This document shows, piece by piece, positions 25,267 through 32,884 of a DNA stretch of 39,619 bases. This DNA is from Bradyrhizobium sp. ORS 375. Its GTDB lineage: Bacteria; Pseudomonadota; Alphaproteobacteria; Rhizobiales; Xanthobacteraceae. Within the stretch, counting starts at the first letter, position 1. Every line of letters begins with the position of its first letter. The translations under genes and the position numbers were made by a program. The notes beneath the pieces were generated by a model that was given only the letters and a program-made list of their open reading frames with translations, searched no databases and was not told the origin of the DNA. The stretch is taken from assembly GCF_000239775.1 (NCBI RefSeq), contig NZ_CAFI01000334.1, positions 1 to 39,619 of the forward strand. Reading direction: 5' to 3'.

Positions 25267-26342
25267 GCGAGGCCGCGCCTCATCTCGTCGTCAGCGGCGT
25301 CTCCAAGCGCTATGGTGCGGCGACCGTGCTTGAGCATGTCGACCTCACCATCCTCCGTGGCGAGCTGGTCACGCTGCTCGGCCCGTCCGGCTGCGGCAAG
25401 ACCACGCTGTTGCGCGCGATCGCGGGGCTGGCGCCGCCCGACACCGGCACGATCCGGCTGGCGGGGCGCGACCTCACCCATGAGCCGCCGCACCGGCGCA
25501 ATGTCGGCGTCGTGTTCCAGAGCTACGCGCTGTTTCCGCATCTCACCGTTGCCGGCAATGTCGCCTTCGGCCTGAAGGTGCGCGGCACGCCGAAGGCCGA
25601 GATCGACCGCGCGGTGGAGCGGGCGCTGGCGCTGGTCAAGCTCGGCCATCTCGGGGGCCGCCGCATCTCGGCGCTGTCGGGCGGCCAGCAGCAGCGCGTG
25701 GCGCTGGCGCGCGCGATCGCCGTCGAGCCCGACGTGCTGCTGTTCGACGAGGCGCTGTCGGCGCTCGATCGCAAGCTGCGCGAGGAGATGCAGGTCGAGC
25801 TGCGCCGCCTGCTGCAGGAGGTGAAGGCGACCGCGATCTTCGTGACTCATGACCAGGACGAGGCGCTGACGATGTCGGACCGTGTCGCCGTCATGAACAA
25901 GGGCCGCATCGAGCAGCTCGCGGAGCCGCGGGAACTATATGCGCGGCCGGCGACCCTGTTCGCGCTGAATTTCGTCGGCCTGTCGACGCGCATCGCCGGG
26001 CAGGTCGTGAGCAGCCAGAATGGCATGGTCGACGTGGTGACGCCGGTCGGCCGGCTGTCGGCGCGTGGCGCCTTCCAGCCCGGCGCATCCGTGATCGTGG
26101 CGACGCGCCCGGAGCAGCTCCGCCTCGGCGCCGAGCACGGGGCCAATGCGGCCAGCGGCAGGGTCCGCTCGGTCGTGTTCCAGGGCTCGCGCACGCTGGT
26201 CGATGTCGACGCCGGCGCGGGCGCCAGCCTGCTCGCCGAGCTGTCGGGCCGTGAGGCCGAGGTGCCGCGCGTGCATGACGAGGTTCGTTTTGCCTGGCCG
26301 GCGGCCGAGACCTTCGCCTTTGCCGCTGAGGCCGCGGCATGA
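25263..26342 (+). CDS. ABC importer ATPase, PotA type
   Basis: The 359-residue ATPase has Walker A GPSGCGKTT (about 42-50), Q-loop FQSYALFPHLTV, signature LSGGQQQRVALARAI, Walker B VLLFDEALSALD and H-loop FVTHDQDEALTMSD. A C-terminal TOBE-type regulatory domain (about 270-355) follows. It powers the importer from the cytoplasmic side. ATGA overlaps join it to the genes on both sides, so expression is closely coupled. All catalytic motifs are intact. Confidence 0.95.
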   Translation: MSEAAPHLVVSGVSKRYGAATVLEHVDLTILRGELVTLLGPSGCGKTTLLRAIAGLAPPDTGTIRLAGRDLTHEPPHRRNVGVVFQSYALFPHLTVAGNVAFGLKVRGTPKAEIDRAVERALALVKLGHLGGRRISALSGGQQQRVALARAIAVEPDVLLFDEALSALDRKLREEMQVELRRLLQEVKATAIFVTHDQDEALTMSDRVAVMNKGRIEQLAEPRELYARPATLFALNFVGLSTRIAGQVVSSQNGMVDVVTPVGRLSARGAFQPGASVIVATRPEQLRLGAEHGANAASGRVRSVVFQGSRTLVDVDAGAGASLLAELSGREAEVPRVHDEVRFAWPAAETFAFAAEAAA

Positions 26343-27205
26343 CCGAGGCTGTGCTGCAAGCGCCCGTCGTCAAGACCGCGCCGGATCGCGAGCGGCTCGC
26401 GGCGTTCGGCTTCGTCGCGCCATCGCTGCTGATCATCGGGCTCGTCTTCGTGCTGCCGCTGGCGCTGCTGCTCGGCGTCAGCGTGCTCGATCCCAAAGGG
26501 GGCGTCACCGCGGCGCATTACATCCGCCTGCTCGGCACGCCGTATTATCTCGGCGTCATCTGGAATTCGCTTCGGCTCGGCCTGCTGACGACGCTGATCG
26601 CCTTCCTGATCTCCTATCCCGCCGCCTTCGCGCTGGCTCGCGCCCGCGGCCCGCTGCGTTCGATTCTGCTCGCGACACTGTTTCTGCCACTCGCCGCTTC
26701 CGTCGTCGTCAAGGCCTTCGCCTGGACCATCCTGCTGCGCAGCGACGGCCTCATCAACACCGTGCTGATCGCACTGGGGATCATCGAGGATCCGATCCGG
26801 ATGATCTTCACCCAGACCGCGCTCATCATCGGCGCCGTCAACATCTTCCTGCCCTTCATGGTGCTGCCGATCTACGCGGTGGTGGCGCAGCTCGACAGTC
26901 GTTATGCGGAAGCGGCAGCGACGCTCGGCGCCTCGCCGCTCGTGGTCTTCTTCCGCGTCATCCTGCCGCTGACCCTGCCCGGCATCATCGCCGGCGTGGC
27001 GCTGGTGTTCTCGCTCTCGGTGTCGGCCTATGTGGTGCCGACGCTCCTGATCGGCGAGAAATATCCGACGCTCGCGACCATCATCGCCAAGGCCTATCTG
27101 CTGGCGCGCGAGCCCGGCTTTGGCGCGGCGGCGGGCGTCGTGCTGCTCGGCATCGCCGTCATCGTCGTCGCGCTCAGCGCGATGCTGTCGCGGGAGCCGA
27201 CATGA
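26339..27205 (+). CDS. ABC importer permease, PotB type
   Basis: The 288-residue protein has six hydrophobic helices and the EAA loop of importer permeases: DSRYAEAAATLGASPLVVFFRVILPLTLPG (about 185-215), which contacts the ATPase. It resembles PotB/PotH. The start overlaps the ATPase stop and the stop overlaps the next permease start (ATGATG at 27202). Confidence 0.92.
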   Translation: MTEAVLQAPVVKTAPDRERLAAFGFVAPSLLIIGLVFVLPLALLLGVSVLDPKGGVTAAHYIRLLGTPYYLGVIWNSLRLGLLTTLIAFLISYPAAFALARARGPLRSILLATLFLPLAASVVVKAFAWTILLRSDGLINTVLIALGIIEDPIRMIFTQTALIIGAVNIFLPFMVLPIYAVVAQLDSRYAEAAATLGASPLVVFFRVILPLTLPGIIAGVALVFSLSVSAYVVPTLLIGEKYPTLATIIAKAYLLAREPGFGAAAGVVLLGIAVIVVALSAMLSREPT

Positions 27206-28003
27206 TGAGCCGCGCTGCCATTGTCGTCTGCTGGGTGCTTGCGATCGCGCTGGCGCTGTTCCTGCTGCTGCCGCTGGTCGTGATCGCTGCCGCGAGCTTC
27301 TCGCCGACGCCGGTGTTCGACCTGCCGCTGTCGGGCGCCTCGCTGCGCTGGTATGGCCGGATCGGCCGGCTCGACGGCTTCTGGCCATCGCTGTCGCTGT
27401 CGCTGCAGATCGCGGTGCTGTCGACCGCGCTGTCGCTGGTCGCCGGCACGCTCGCCGCCATCGCGATCGCGCGCGGCAAGCTGCCCGGCGCGACCGCGCT
27501 GGGCACGCTTGCTGGTGTCGCCGTTGATGATGCCAGGCCTCGTGCTCGGCATCGCGCTGCTGCAGTACTTCCGCATGTTCGGCTTCACCGCGACCTGGAG
27601 CGTGCTGCTGGTGGCGCATCTCGTGGTCACCCTGCCTTACGTCGCGCGCACCATGATCGCCGGCCTGTCGCGCTTCGACTTCACCCTGATCGAGGCCGCG
27701 CGCACGCTCGGCTGCACCTACGCCGGCAGCGTGCTCAGGGTGATGGTGCCGGCGCTGGCGCCGTCGTTCCTGATATCAGGCCTGTTCAGCCTGCTGGCCT
27801 CGTTCGACAACTACCCGGTCTCGATCTTCCTCACCGATGTCCGCTCCAAGACGCTGCCGATCCGCATGCTGCAATACATCGAGGAGGCGCCCGATCCGAC
27901 GCTCGCCGCGCTCTCCACCCTCATCCTCTCCGGCACGCTGGCGCTGCTGCTGATCAGCGATCGTCTGGTCGGTCTGCACCGCATGGCGGGAACCGCGGAT
28001 TGA
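27202..28003 (+). pseudogene. ABC importer permease, PotC type, with one-base frameshift
   Basis: From ATG 27202 the frame reads a good permease start (MMSRAAIVVCWVLAIALALF, then LSLQIAVLSTALSLVAGTLA) up to ...GATALGTL, then leaves frame. The rest (LLVSPLMMPGLVLGIALLQY, the EAA loop FTLIEAARTLGCTYAGSVLR, to AGTAD) is in the next frame to 28003. Dropping one T of the TT at 27509-27510 restores GTLLVSPLMMPG and a full 266-residue PotC-like protein. Either the transporter is broken or the base is a sequencing error. The lack of any other damage in the operon makes an error or a very recent mutation likely. Confidence 0.85.
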
Positions 28004-28006
28004 CCC

Positions 28007-28912
28007 ATGAGCTCACAGCCCGTTGCCCGTCGCGATCTCACAGGCTACGCCGGCAAGCCGCCGCACCCGCATTGGCCGAACGCGGCTCGCGTCGCGGTGT
28101 CGCTGGTGGTGAATTTCGAGGAGGGTTCGGAATTCTCCGTCTCCGACGGTGACGCCAGCAACGAGGCGATCTACGAGGTCGTGCACCGGCTCGACGGTCC
28201 CGATCCGTGCATCGACAGCCATTTCGAATACGGCACGCGCGCCGCGTGGTGGCGGATCATGGACCTGTTCGACGCCCACGGCGTCAAGGTCACGGTCAGC
28301 GCCTGCGGCCGCGCGGTCGAGCGCTCGCCGGATCTGGCGCGCGACGCGGTCGCGCGTGGTCATGAGGTGTCGGCGCATGGCTGGCGCTGGCAGAGTCATG
28401 CCGGCATGGGCGAGACCGAGGAGCGCCGCGTCATCGCGCGCACGGTGGAGACGATCCGGCGCGTGACCGGGAAGCCGCCGCTCGGCTGGCACACCCGCTC
28501 GGCCAGCTCGCCGAATACGCGCCGGCTGCTGATCGAGCAGGGCGGCTTCCTCTACGACAGCGACGCCTACAATGACGATGTGCCCTATTACGTCGATGTC
28601 GCCGGCCGGCCGCATCTGGTGCTGCCCTATGCGTTCGACAGCAACGACATGCAGTTCTTCAATGGCTCGCGCTTCCGCGGCGTCGATTTCGCCGACTACG
28701 TCATCGACGCCTTCGACTGGCTGGCGCGTGAGGGCGAAACCGCGCCGAAGATGCTGTCGATCGGCCTGCATCTGCGCATGATCGGCCGCCCCGGCCGGAT
28801 CGGCGCGCTCGACCGCATCCTCGCGCACATCACCGCCAGCGGCGCCGCCTGGATCGCGCCGCGGGCCGACATCGCGCGGCATTGGCTCGTGACGGTGCCG
28901 CCGGCGCGCTGA
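28007..28912 (+). CDS. puuE: PuuE-type allantoinase / polysaccharide-deacetylase-fold hydrolase
   Basis: The 301-residue protein has the NodB-like barrel in its PuuE form: SLVVNFEEGSE (Glu where classical deacetylases have Asp), HEVSAHGWRWQSH (metal histidines), LGWHTRSASSPNTRRLL and the characteristic YDSDAYNDDVPYY. PuuE in Pseudomonas is a metal-independent allantoinase opening allantoin to allantoate in purine breakdown; relatives may hydrolyse other cyclic amides. It starts 3 bases after the permease stop and so belongs to the importer operon, suggesting uptake and hydrolysis of a purine-derived or similar compound. Confidence 0.82.
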   Translation: MSSQPVARRDLTGYAGKPPHPHWPNAARVAVSLVVNFEEGSEFSVSDGDASNEAIYEVVHRLDGPDPCIDSHFEYGTRAAWWRIMDLFDAHGVKVTVSACGRAVERSPDLARDAVARGHEVSAHGWRWQSHAGMGETEERRVIARTVETIRRVTGKPPLGWHTRSASSPNTRRLLIEQGGFLYDSDAYNDDVPYYVDVAGRPHLVLPYAFDSNDMQFFNGSRFRGVDFADYVIDAFDWLAREGETAPKMLSIGLHLRMIGRPGRIGALDRILAHITASGAAWIAPRADIARHWLVTVPPAR

Positions 28913-28915
28913 GGC

Positions 28916-29071
28916 TCAATCGTCCTCGGCCATGTCATCAGGCGTCAGCGGCAGCTCGATGGTGCCGCCTTCGCCGGTGGCGAGGTCGCGCTCATCGTCG
29001 ATCGGCTCGCCGTCCTGCGCGTCGTCATCGAGCGGCCATGGGCCGCGATCGTGTCCGTTGCGAGGTGTCAT
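28916..29071 (-). CDS. Small acidic protein of unknown function
   Basis: The 51-residue hydrophilic protein is rich in Asp and Glu (WPLDDDAQDGEPIDDERDL, ending LTPDDMAEDD) and has no membrane segment. I chose ATG 29071 because a strong GGGAGGA lies 6 bases upstream; a longer frame from 29110 lacks one. It converges on the PuuE gene with 3 bases between the stops. No function can be assigned. Confidence 0.6.
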   Translation of the reverse strand: MTPRNGHDRGPWPLDDDAQDGEPIDDERDLATGEGGTIELPLTPDDMAEDD

Positions 29072-29182
29072 GGCTGGTCCTCCCGCTGGATTAAGAGCGA
29101 GGGCGCTCAATGGTTCATGCCGTCACCGCAGGGCTGTGACGGACTGGCGCAGGCCGGTTCCTGCGCCTACATCTGCGGAGCC

Positions 29183-29998
29183 ATGGTCGATCCGTCAGCG
29201 CTGAAATCCTTCATCGACAGCCACAGCCGCATCGTCGTCCTCACCGGGGCCGGCTGCAGCACCAATTCCGGCATACCCGACTATCGCGACAGCGACGGGC
29301 AATGGAAGCGCACGCCGCCGGTGACGTTCCAGGCCTTCATGGGGACCGAGGAGACGCGCCGCCGTTATTGGGCGCGCAGCATGGTCGGCTGGCGGCGCTT
29401 CGGCCGCGCCCAGCCGAACGGCGCGCATCACGCGCTGGCGCGGCTGGAGGCCGCAGGCCGCAGCTCGCTGCTGGTGACGCAGAATGTCGACCGGCTGCAT
29501 CAGGCTGCCGGCGCCAGCAACGTCATCGATCTGCACGGCCGGCTTGATCGGGTGCGCTGCATGGGCTGCGGCGCGACGCTGACACGCGCCGACTTTCAGG
29601 ACGAGCTGGCCAGCGCCAATCCCGACTGGCTCGCCCATGAGGCCGCCGACGCGCCGGACGGCGATGCCGATCTCGACGGCGTCGACTTTGCCGCCTTCAC
29701 GGTGCCGGCGTGCCGGGCCTGCGGCGGCATCCTGAAACCTGACGTCGTGTTCTTCGGCGAGACGGTGCCGCGCGATGTGGTCGCGACCGCGCGCGAGCAT
29801 GTCGACCAGGCCGACGCGATGCTCGTCGTCGGTACCTCGCTGATGGTCTATTCCGGCTTCCGTTTTGTCCGCGCCGCCGCCGACCGCGCCATTCCCATCG
29901 CCGCCGTCAATCTCGGCCGCACGCGGGCGGATGACCTGCTGTCGCTGAAGGTGGAAGCGCCATGCGACGAGGCGCTGGCGTTTCTGCTGGAGAGATAG
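29183..29998 (+). CDS. Sirtuin NAD-dependent protein deacylase
   Basis: The 271-residue sirtuin has the NAD site VVLTGAGCSTNSGIPDYRD, TQNVDRLHQAAG, and catalytic His in VIDLHGRL. It has two zinc Cys pairs (RCMGCGA and PACRACGG) separated by an insert, then KPDVVFFGE and VVGTSLMVYSGF. Sirtuins remove acyl groups from lysine using NAD, controlling enzymes such as acyl-CoA synthetases. The longer insert between Cys pairs and the GCS variant fit the class II/SIRT4-like branch. ATG 29183 is chosen to match the family start; its ribosome site is poor. Confidence 0.88.
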   Translation: MVDPSALKSFIDSHSRIVVLTGAGCSTNSGIPDYRDSDGQWKRTPPVTFQAFMGTEETRRRYWARSMVGWRRFGRAQPNGAHHALARLEAAGRSSLLVTQNVDRLHQAAGASNVIDLHGRLDRVRCMGCGATLTRADFQDELASANPDWLAHEAADAPDGDADLDGVDFAAFTVPACRACGGILKPDVVFFGETVPRDVVATAREHVDQADAMLVVGTSLMVYSGFRFVRAAADRAIPIAAVNLGRTRADDLLSLKVEAPCDEALAFLLER

Positions 29999-30014
29999 AC
30001 TCTCCTCGGTAGGC

Positions 30015-30131
30015 CGTCATGGCCGGGCTTGACCCGGCCGTCCACCATTCCTCGCAAGGAGATGGATGCCCGGGCCTACGCCGCGCCGAAGCGGCTTCGG
30101 CCGCGCAGGCGGGTCAAGCCTAGGCATGACG
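30015..30131. repeat. Imperfect inverted intergenic repeat, relative of 16642-16727
   Basis: Arms at 30015-30034 and 30112-30131 pair with two mismatches (CGTCATGGCCGGGCTTGACC against GGTCAAGCCTAGGCATGACG). The middle holds a further hairpin, GCCGAAGC/GCTTCGGC. It lies just after the sirtuin gene. Confidence 0.65.
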
Positions 30132-30143
30132 AACGTTGGTGTC

Positions 30144-30317
30144 TCACCGCGACTGCGGCTCCTCGCGCTGCTCGATGCGGTCCTTGTTGTTGACCTGCTC
30201 GCCTTCCGGCTTGCCCACGTCGATCGTCTTGCCGGACTGATTGCCCGGATTGTAGTGATACTGCCCTTCCTGCTTCTCGCCGGGCTGCTTCTGGTTCGGA
30301 TTGACGTTGTCGGCCAT
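30144..30317 (-). CDS. Small hydrophilic protein of unknown function
   Basis: The 57-residue, highly polar protein is rich in Gln, Asn, Gly, Glu and Lys (NPNQKQPGEKQEGQYHYNPG), likely disordered and similar in character to stress-linked hydrophilins. The ATG at 30317 has GAGGAGAG about 4-5 bases upstream. Nothing in its neighbourhood points to a role. Confidence 0.6.
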   Translation of the reverse strand: MADNVNPNQKQPGEKQEGQYHYNPGNQSGKTIDVGKPEGEQVNNKDRIEQREEPQSR

Positions 30318-30533
30318 GACGCTCTCCTCGGGACTGTCCTGATGTCCAGGCGACAACAGTCCTGCGCGAGACGGGTTCCGCGGCCGCTCGCCGCAGGCGC
30401 TCACGTCGCCGCGCGTCGAGCCCTGGCGTCACGCAACGCTTTGTGCGGATCGTCACGGAAGCCGGGTGTGCCTCGCGTCATGATCTCCCCCATCGGCTGC
30501 ACAAGGCAGCCTCCAACACCAGGGGATCCGATC

Positions 30534-30782
30534 ATGATGTTCAGCCTTCGCCTTCTCGCTGCCACCGCCATTGTCGCAACCACTGTCCTGCTCGCGTCGG
30601 CGCCTGCGACGCCGGCCAAGGCCGGCTGGGAGTGGCTCGGCAACAAGGACTACATCCGCTGCCTGCAGCTGTTCGCGAACGGCGACTTCCTGATGCCGGC
30701 GAACGCCACGCCGGCCCAGCGCGCGGCGAAGCACGAAGCCGGCCGCCGCTACTGCAACCGGCAGTATTACGGCCACGACTGA
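30534..30782 (+). CDS. Small exported protein of unknown function
   Basis: The 82-residue protein has a signal peptide (MMFSLRLLAATAIVATTVLL to TPAKAG) and a ~52-residue mature part. That part has two cysteines (YIRCLQLF and RRYCNRQYYG), conserved-looking aromatics and no further membrane segment. GGGGA lies about 8 bases before the ATG. A longer open frame upstream to 30066 is not coding. The mature protein could form one disulfide in the periplasm. Confidence 0.65.
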   Translation: MMFSLRLLAATAIVATTVLLASAPATPAKAGWEWLGNKDYIRCLQLFANGDFLMPANATPAQRAAKHEAGRRYCNRQYYGHD

Positions 30783-30829
30783 GCCGGTCTAACCAGCAAC
30801 GGGTTTTCAGTCAGCACTTCTTGCCGCGT

Positions 30830-30943
30830 CCTTCGAGACGCCCGCCTGCGGCGGGCTCCTCAGGACGAGGGCCGAAGTCGGGACGAGATCTCAACCCTCA
30901 TGGTGAGGAGCGTCGCACTCGCGACGCGTCTCGAGCCATGAGG
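30830..30943. repeat. Hairpin-rich intergenic repeat
   Basis: Two hairpins lie in tandem: GCCCGCC-TGC-GGCGGGC (30840-30856), and CCTCATGG...CCATGAGG (30896-30943) enclosing GCGTCGC-ACTC-GCGACGC (30910-30927). The 'TTCGAGACGC...CTCATGGTGAGGAG...CCATGAGG' pattern is a dispersed element in Bradyrhizobium-type genomes. Confidence 0.7.
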
Positions 30944-31019
30944 CCCCGACGGCATGCGACAACAAGCGATCGCTCCGCACCATTAAGGCCCGAACCGAAA
31001 TCGCCGCTGCCGCGCCGAC

Positions 31020-32324
31020 TTACGCCCCCGTCACTCGCCAGATGCAGTTGCCGACATCGTCGGCCACCAGCAGCGAGCCGTCCGGGCCGAGCGTGACGCC
31101 GACCGGGCGGCCATAGGAGAAGCTCTCGTCGGGCGCCAGGAAGCCGGAGAGGATGTCGCGCGCCGGGCCCGACGGCCTGCCGTTCTCGAACGGAATGAAC
31201 ACCACCTTGTAGCCGGACAGCTTGCTGCGGTTCCACGAGCCGTGCTGGCCGATCACCATGCCGTCCGGGAAGCCGGGCAGCGTGCCCGTCGGCAGCCAGC
31301 ACAGGCCGAGCGAGGCGGTGTGGCCGCCGAGCGCGTAGTCCGGAGTCAGCGCGGTCGCGACCAGCGCCGGGTTCTGCGGCACGCGGTCGTCAACTGTCTT
31401 GCCCCAATAGCAATACGGCCAGCCATAGAAGCCGCCCTCGCGCACCGAGGTCAGATAGTCCGGCGGCGTCTCGTCGCCGAGCCCGTCGCGCTCATTGACC
31501 ACGGTCCACAGCACCTTCGTATTCGGCTCGAACGCCAGCCCGACCGCATTGCGCAGGCCGGCCGCGAAGATGCGCGACGCGCCGCTGGCGATATCCAGCT
31601 CATAGATGCAGGCCCGGCCTTCCTCGACCTCGAACCCCTGCTCGGCGATGTTGCTGAGCGAGCCGACGCCGGCATAGATCTTCGTGCCGTCAGGGCTGAC
31701 CAGCAGGCTGCGCGTCCAATGGCCGCCCGGCTTGAACGTCGTCAGCCGCTTGCCTTGCGCGCTGATGCGCTCGGCGCCCGCGCTGTAAGGGAAAGCGACG
31801 ATGCCGTCGGTGTTGCCGACATAGAAGGTGTCGCCGACCAGCGCCATGCCGAATGGCTGGCTGAGATTCTCCATGAACGCATTGCGCCGCTCCGCCGTGC
31901 CGTCGCCGTCGGCATCGACCAGCCGCGTGATCCGGTTGGCGCTGACGCCGAGCGCCGCCGCGCGCCGCATCGTCGCCTGCATCGCATAGCCGAACATGTT
32001 GCGCACCGGGCTCGGGATCTGCGTCGCCTCCGCGATCAGCACCGACTTGTCCGGCATCACGTAGATCCAGCGCGGATGATCCAGCCCGGTCGCGAACGCG
32101 TTCACCTTCAGCCCCGCCGCCGCCACCGGCTTCTCGCCGTTCTTCCAGCCGCGCGCCGTCGGCATCTTGAGCGTCGGCAGCATGCCCTGCGGCTTGGCCG
32201 TCGGAATCTGCGGCTGCGCGCCCCAGGCCGGCGCCGGCGTCTCCCCCTGCAACTTGCGCCACTGCAGCGCCGCATTGCCAACCAGCGCGACACCGCGCGC
32301 GACGATCGAGGAAAGCGTTGTCAT
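31020..32324 (-). CDS. Sorbosone dehydrogenase-like (PQQ-type) beta-propeller protein
   Basis: The 434-residue protein has the sorbosone/glucose dehydrogenase beta-propeller motifs: LDHPRWIYVMPDKSVLIAEA, NAFMENLSQPFGMAL, VSPDGTKIYAGVGS, ASGLRNAVGLAFEP-like FAAGLRNAVGLAFEP, NERDGLGDETPPDYL and IGQHGSWNRS. Enzymes of this group oxidise sugars or aldoses with pyrroloquinoline quinone. The N-terminus (SSIVARGVALVGNAALQW) is weakly hydrophobic rather than a clear signal, so export is uncertain. AGGA lies 5 bases before the ATG. It stands alone, without a cytochrome partner. Confidence 0.85.
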   Translation of the reverse strand: MTTLSSIVARGVALVGNAALQWRKLQGETPAPAWGAQPQIPTAKPQGMLPTLKMPTARGWKNGEKPVAAAGLKVNAFATGLDHPRWIYVMPDKSVLIAEATQIPSPVRNMFGYAMQATMRRAAALGVSANRITRLVDADGDGTAERRNAFMENLSQPFGMALVGDTFYVGNTDGIVAFPYSAGAERISAQGKRLTTFKPGGHWTRSLLVSPDGTKIYAGVGSLSNIAEQGFEVEEGRACIYELDIASGASRIFAAGLRNAVGLAFEPNTKVLWTVVNERDGLGDETPPDYLTSVREGGFYGWPYCYWGKTVDDRVPQNPALVATALTPDYALGGHTASLGLCWLPTGTLPGFPDGMVIGQHGSWNRSKLSGYKVVFIPFENGRPSGPARDILSGFLAPDESFSYGRPVGVTLGPDGSLLVADDVGNCIWRVTGA

Positions 32325-32510
32325 GGGAGTCCTGTCGGGGGTGGGGGAGGCGGAAACCAGTTTTGAGGGACCATCGCGGGACGACGGCTCTGTCGTTATG
32401 GTCTACTACGCCCAACGTGACAACTGCGTGCGCCGCGGACGCGACCTGCGGAACCGCGACGGTGCGGCAGACGGCGAACTGTCGCGGGCATGCGCTGCTG
32501 CACCACGGCA

Positions 32511-32771
32511 TCAGAAAATGTCCTGATCCTCCGGCGTCTCCCGCTGGTGGGCTTTGCCGCTGCCGAGCTTGGCCGCCACCGCCGCGCGCAGCTCCTCCAT
32601 GACCGCCTTTCGCCGAGATCTGTCCGGTGCCGCTCTGGGCGGGCGAGAAGCGACCGGCTGCAGCCGCACGATCTAGCGGCCATCCCGCGTGAGAATGATC
32701 TCTTCGCCGGCTTCGGCTCGATCGACGAGACCCGGCAATTGGCGGACAGCATCCTTGATCGGAATCTTCAT
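32511..32771 (-). pseudogene. Phd/YefM-type antitoxin gene with in-frame amber codon, no toxin
   Basis: Starting at ATG 32771 the minus strand reads MKIPIKDAVRQLPGLVDRAE then AGEEIILTRDGR. A TAG follows at 32675-32673, then in the same frame IVRLQPVASRPP and so on to KAHQRETPEDQDIF and a TGA at 32511. The whole is 86 codons, the normal length for a Phd antitoxin, and DGR-x-IVRLQPV is the usual junction, so the TAG most likely replaced CAG or similar. No PIN-domain toxin follows between 32510 and 32325. It is an orphan remnant. A 32-residue truncated peptide could still be made. Confidence 0.75.
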
Positions 32772-32884
32772 GAGAGCGTCCTCGGACCGGCTGCGATCGT
32801 AACGCCAAGTCGGCCTTGGCGCGACGCTCACGTTGCGCGATAACCGCCAGTGAATCGCTGGGATCCGGGAACGCCAGGAACGCC

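Noticed and set aside
32325-32510. Possible PIN-domain toxin after the Phd pseudogene
   Set aside because: The three frames show no PIN start or acidic motifs, although an ATG overlaps the antitoxin stop.
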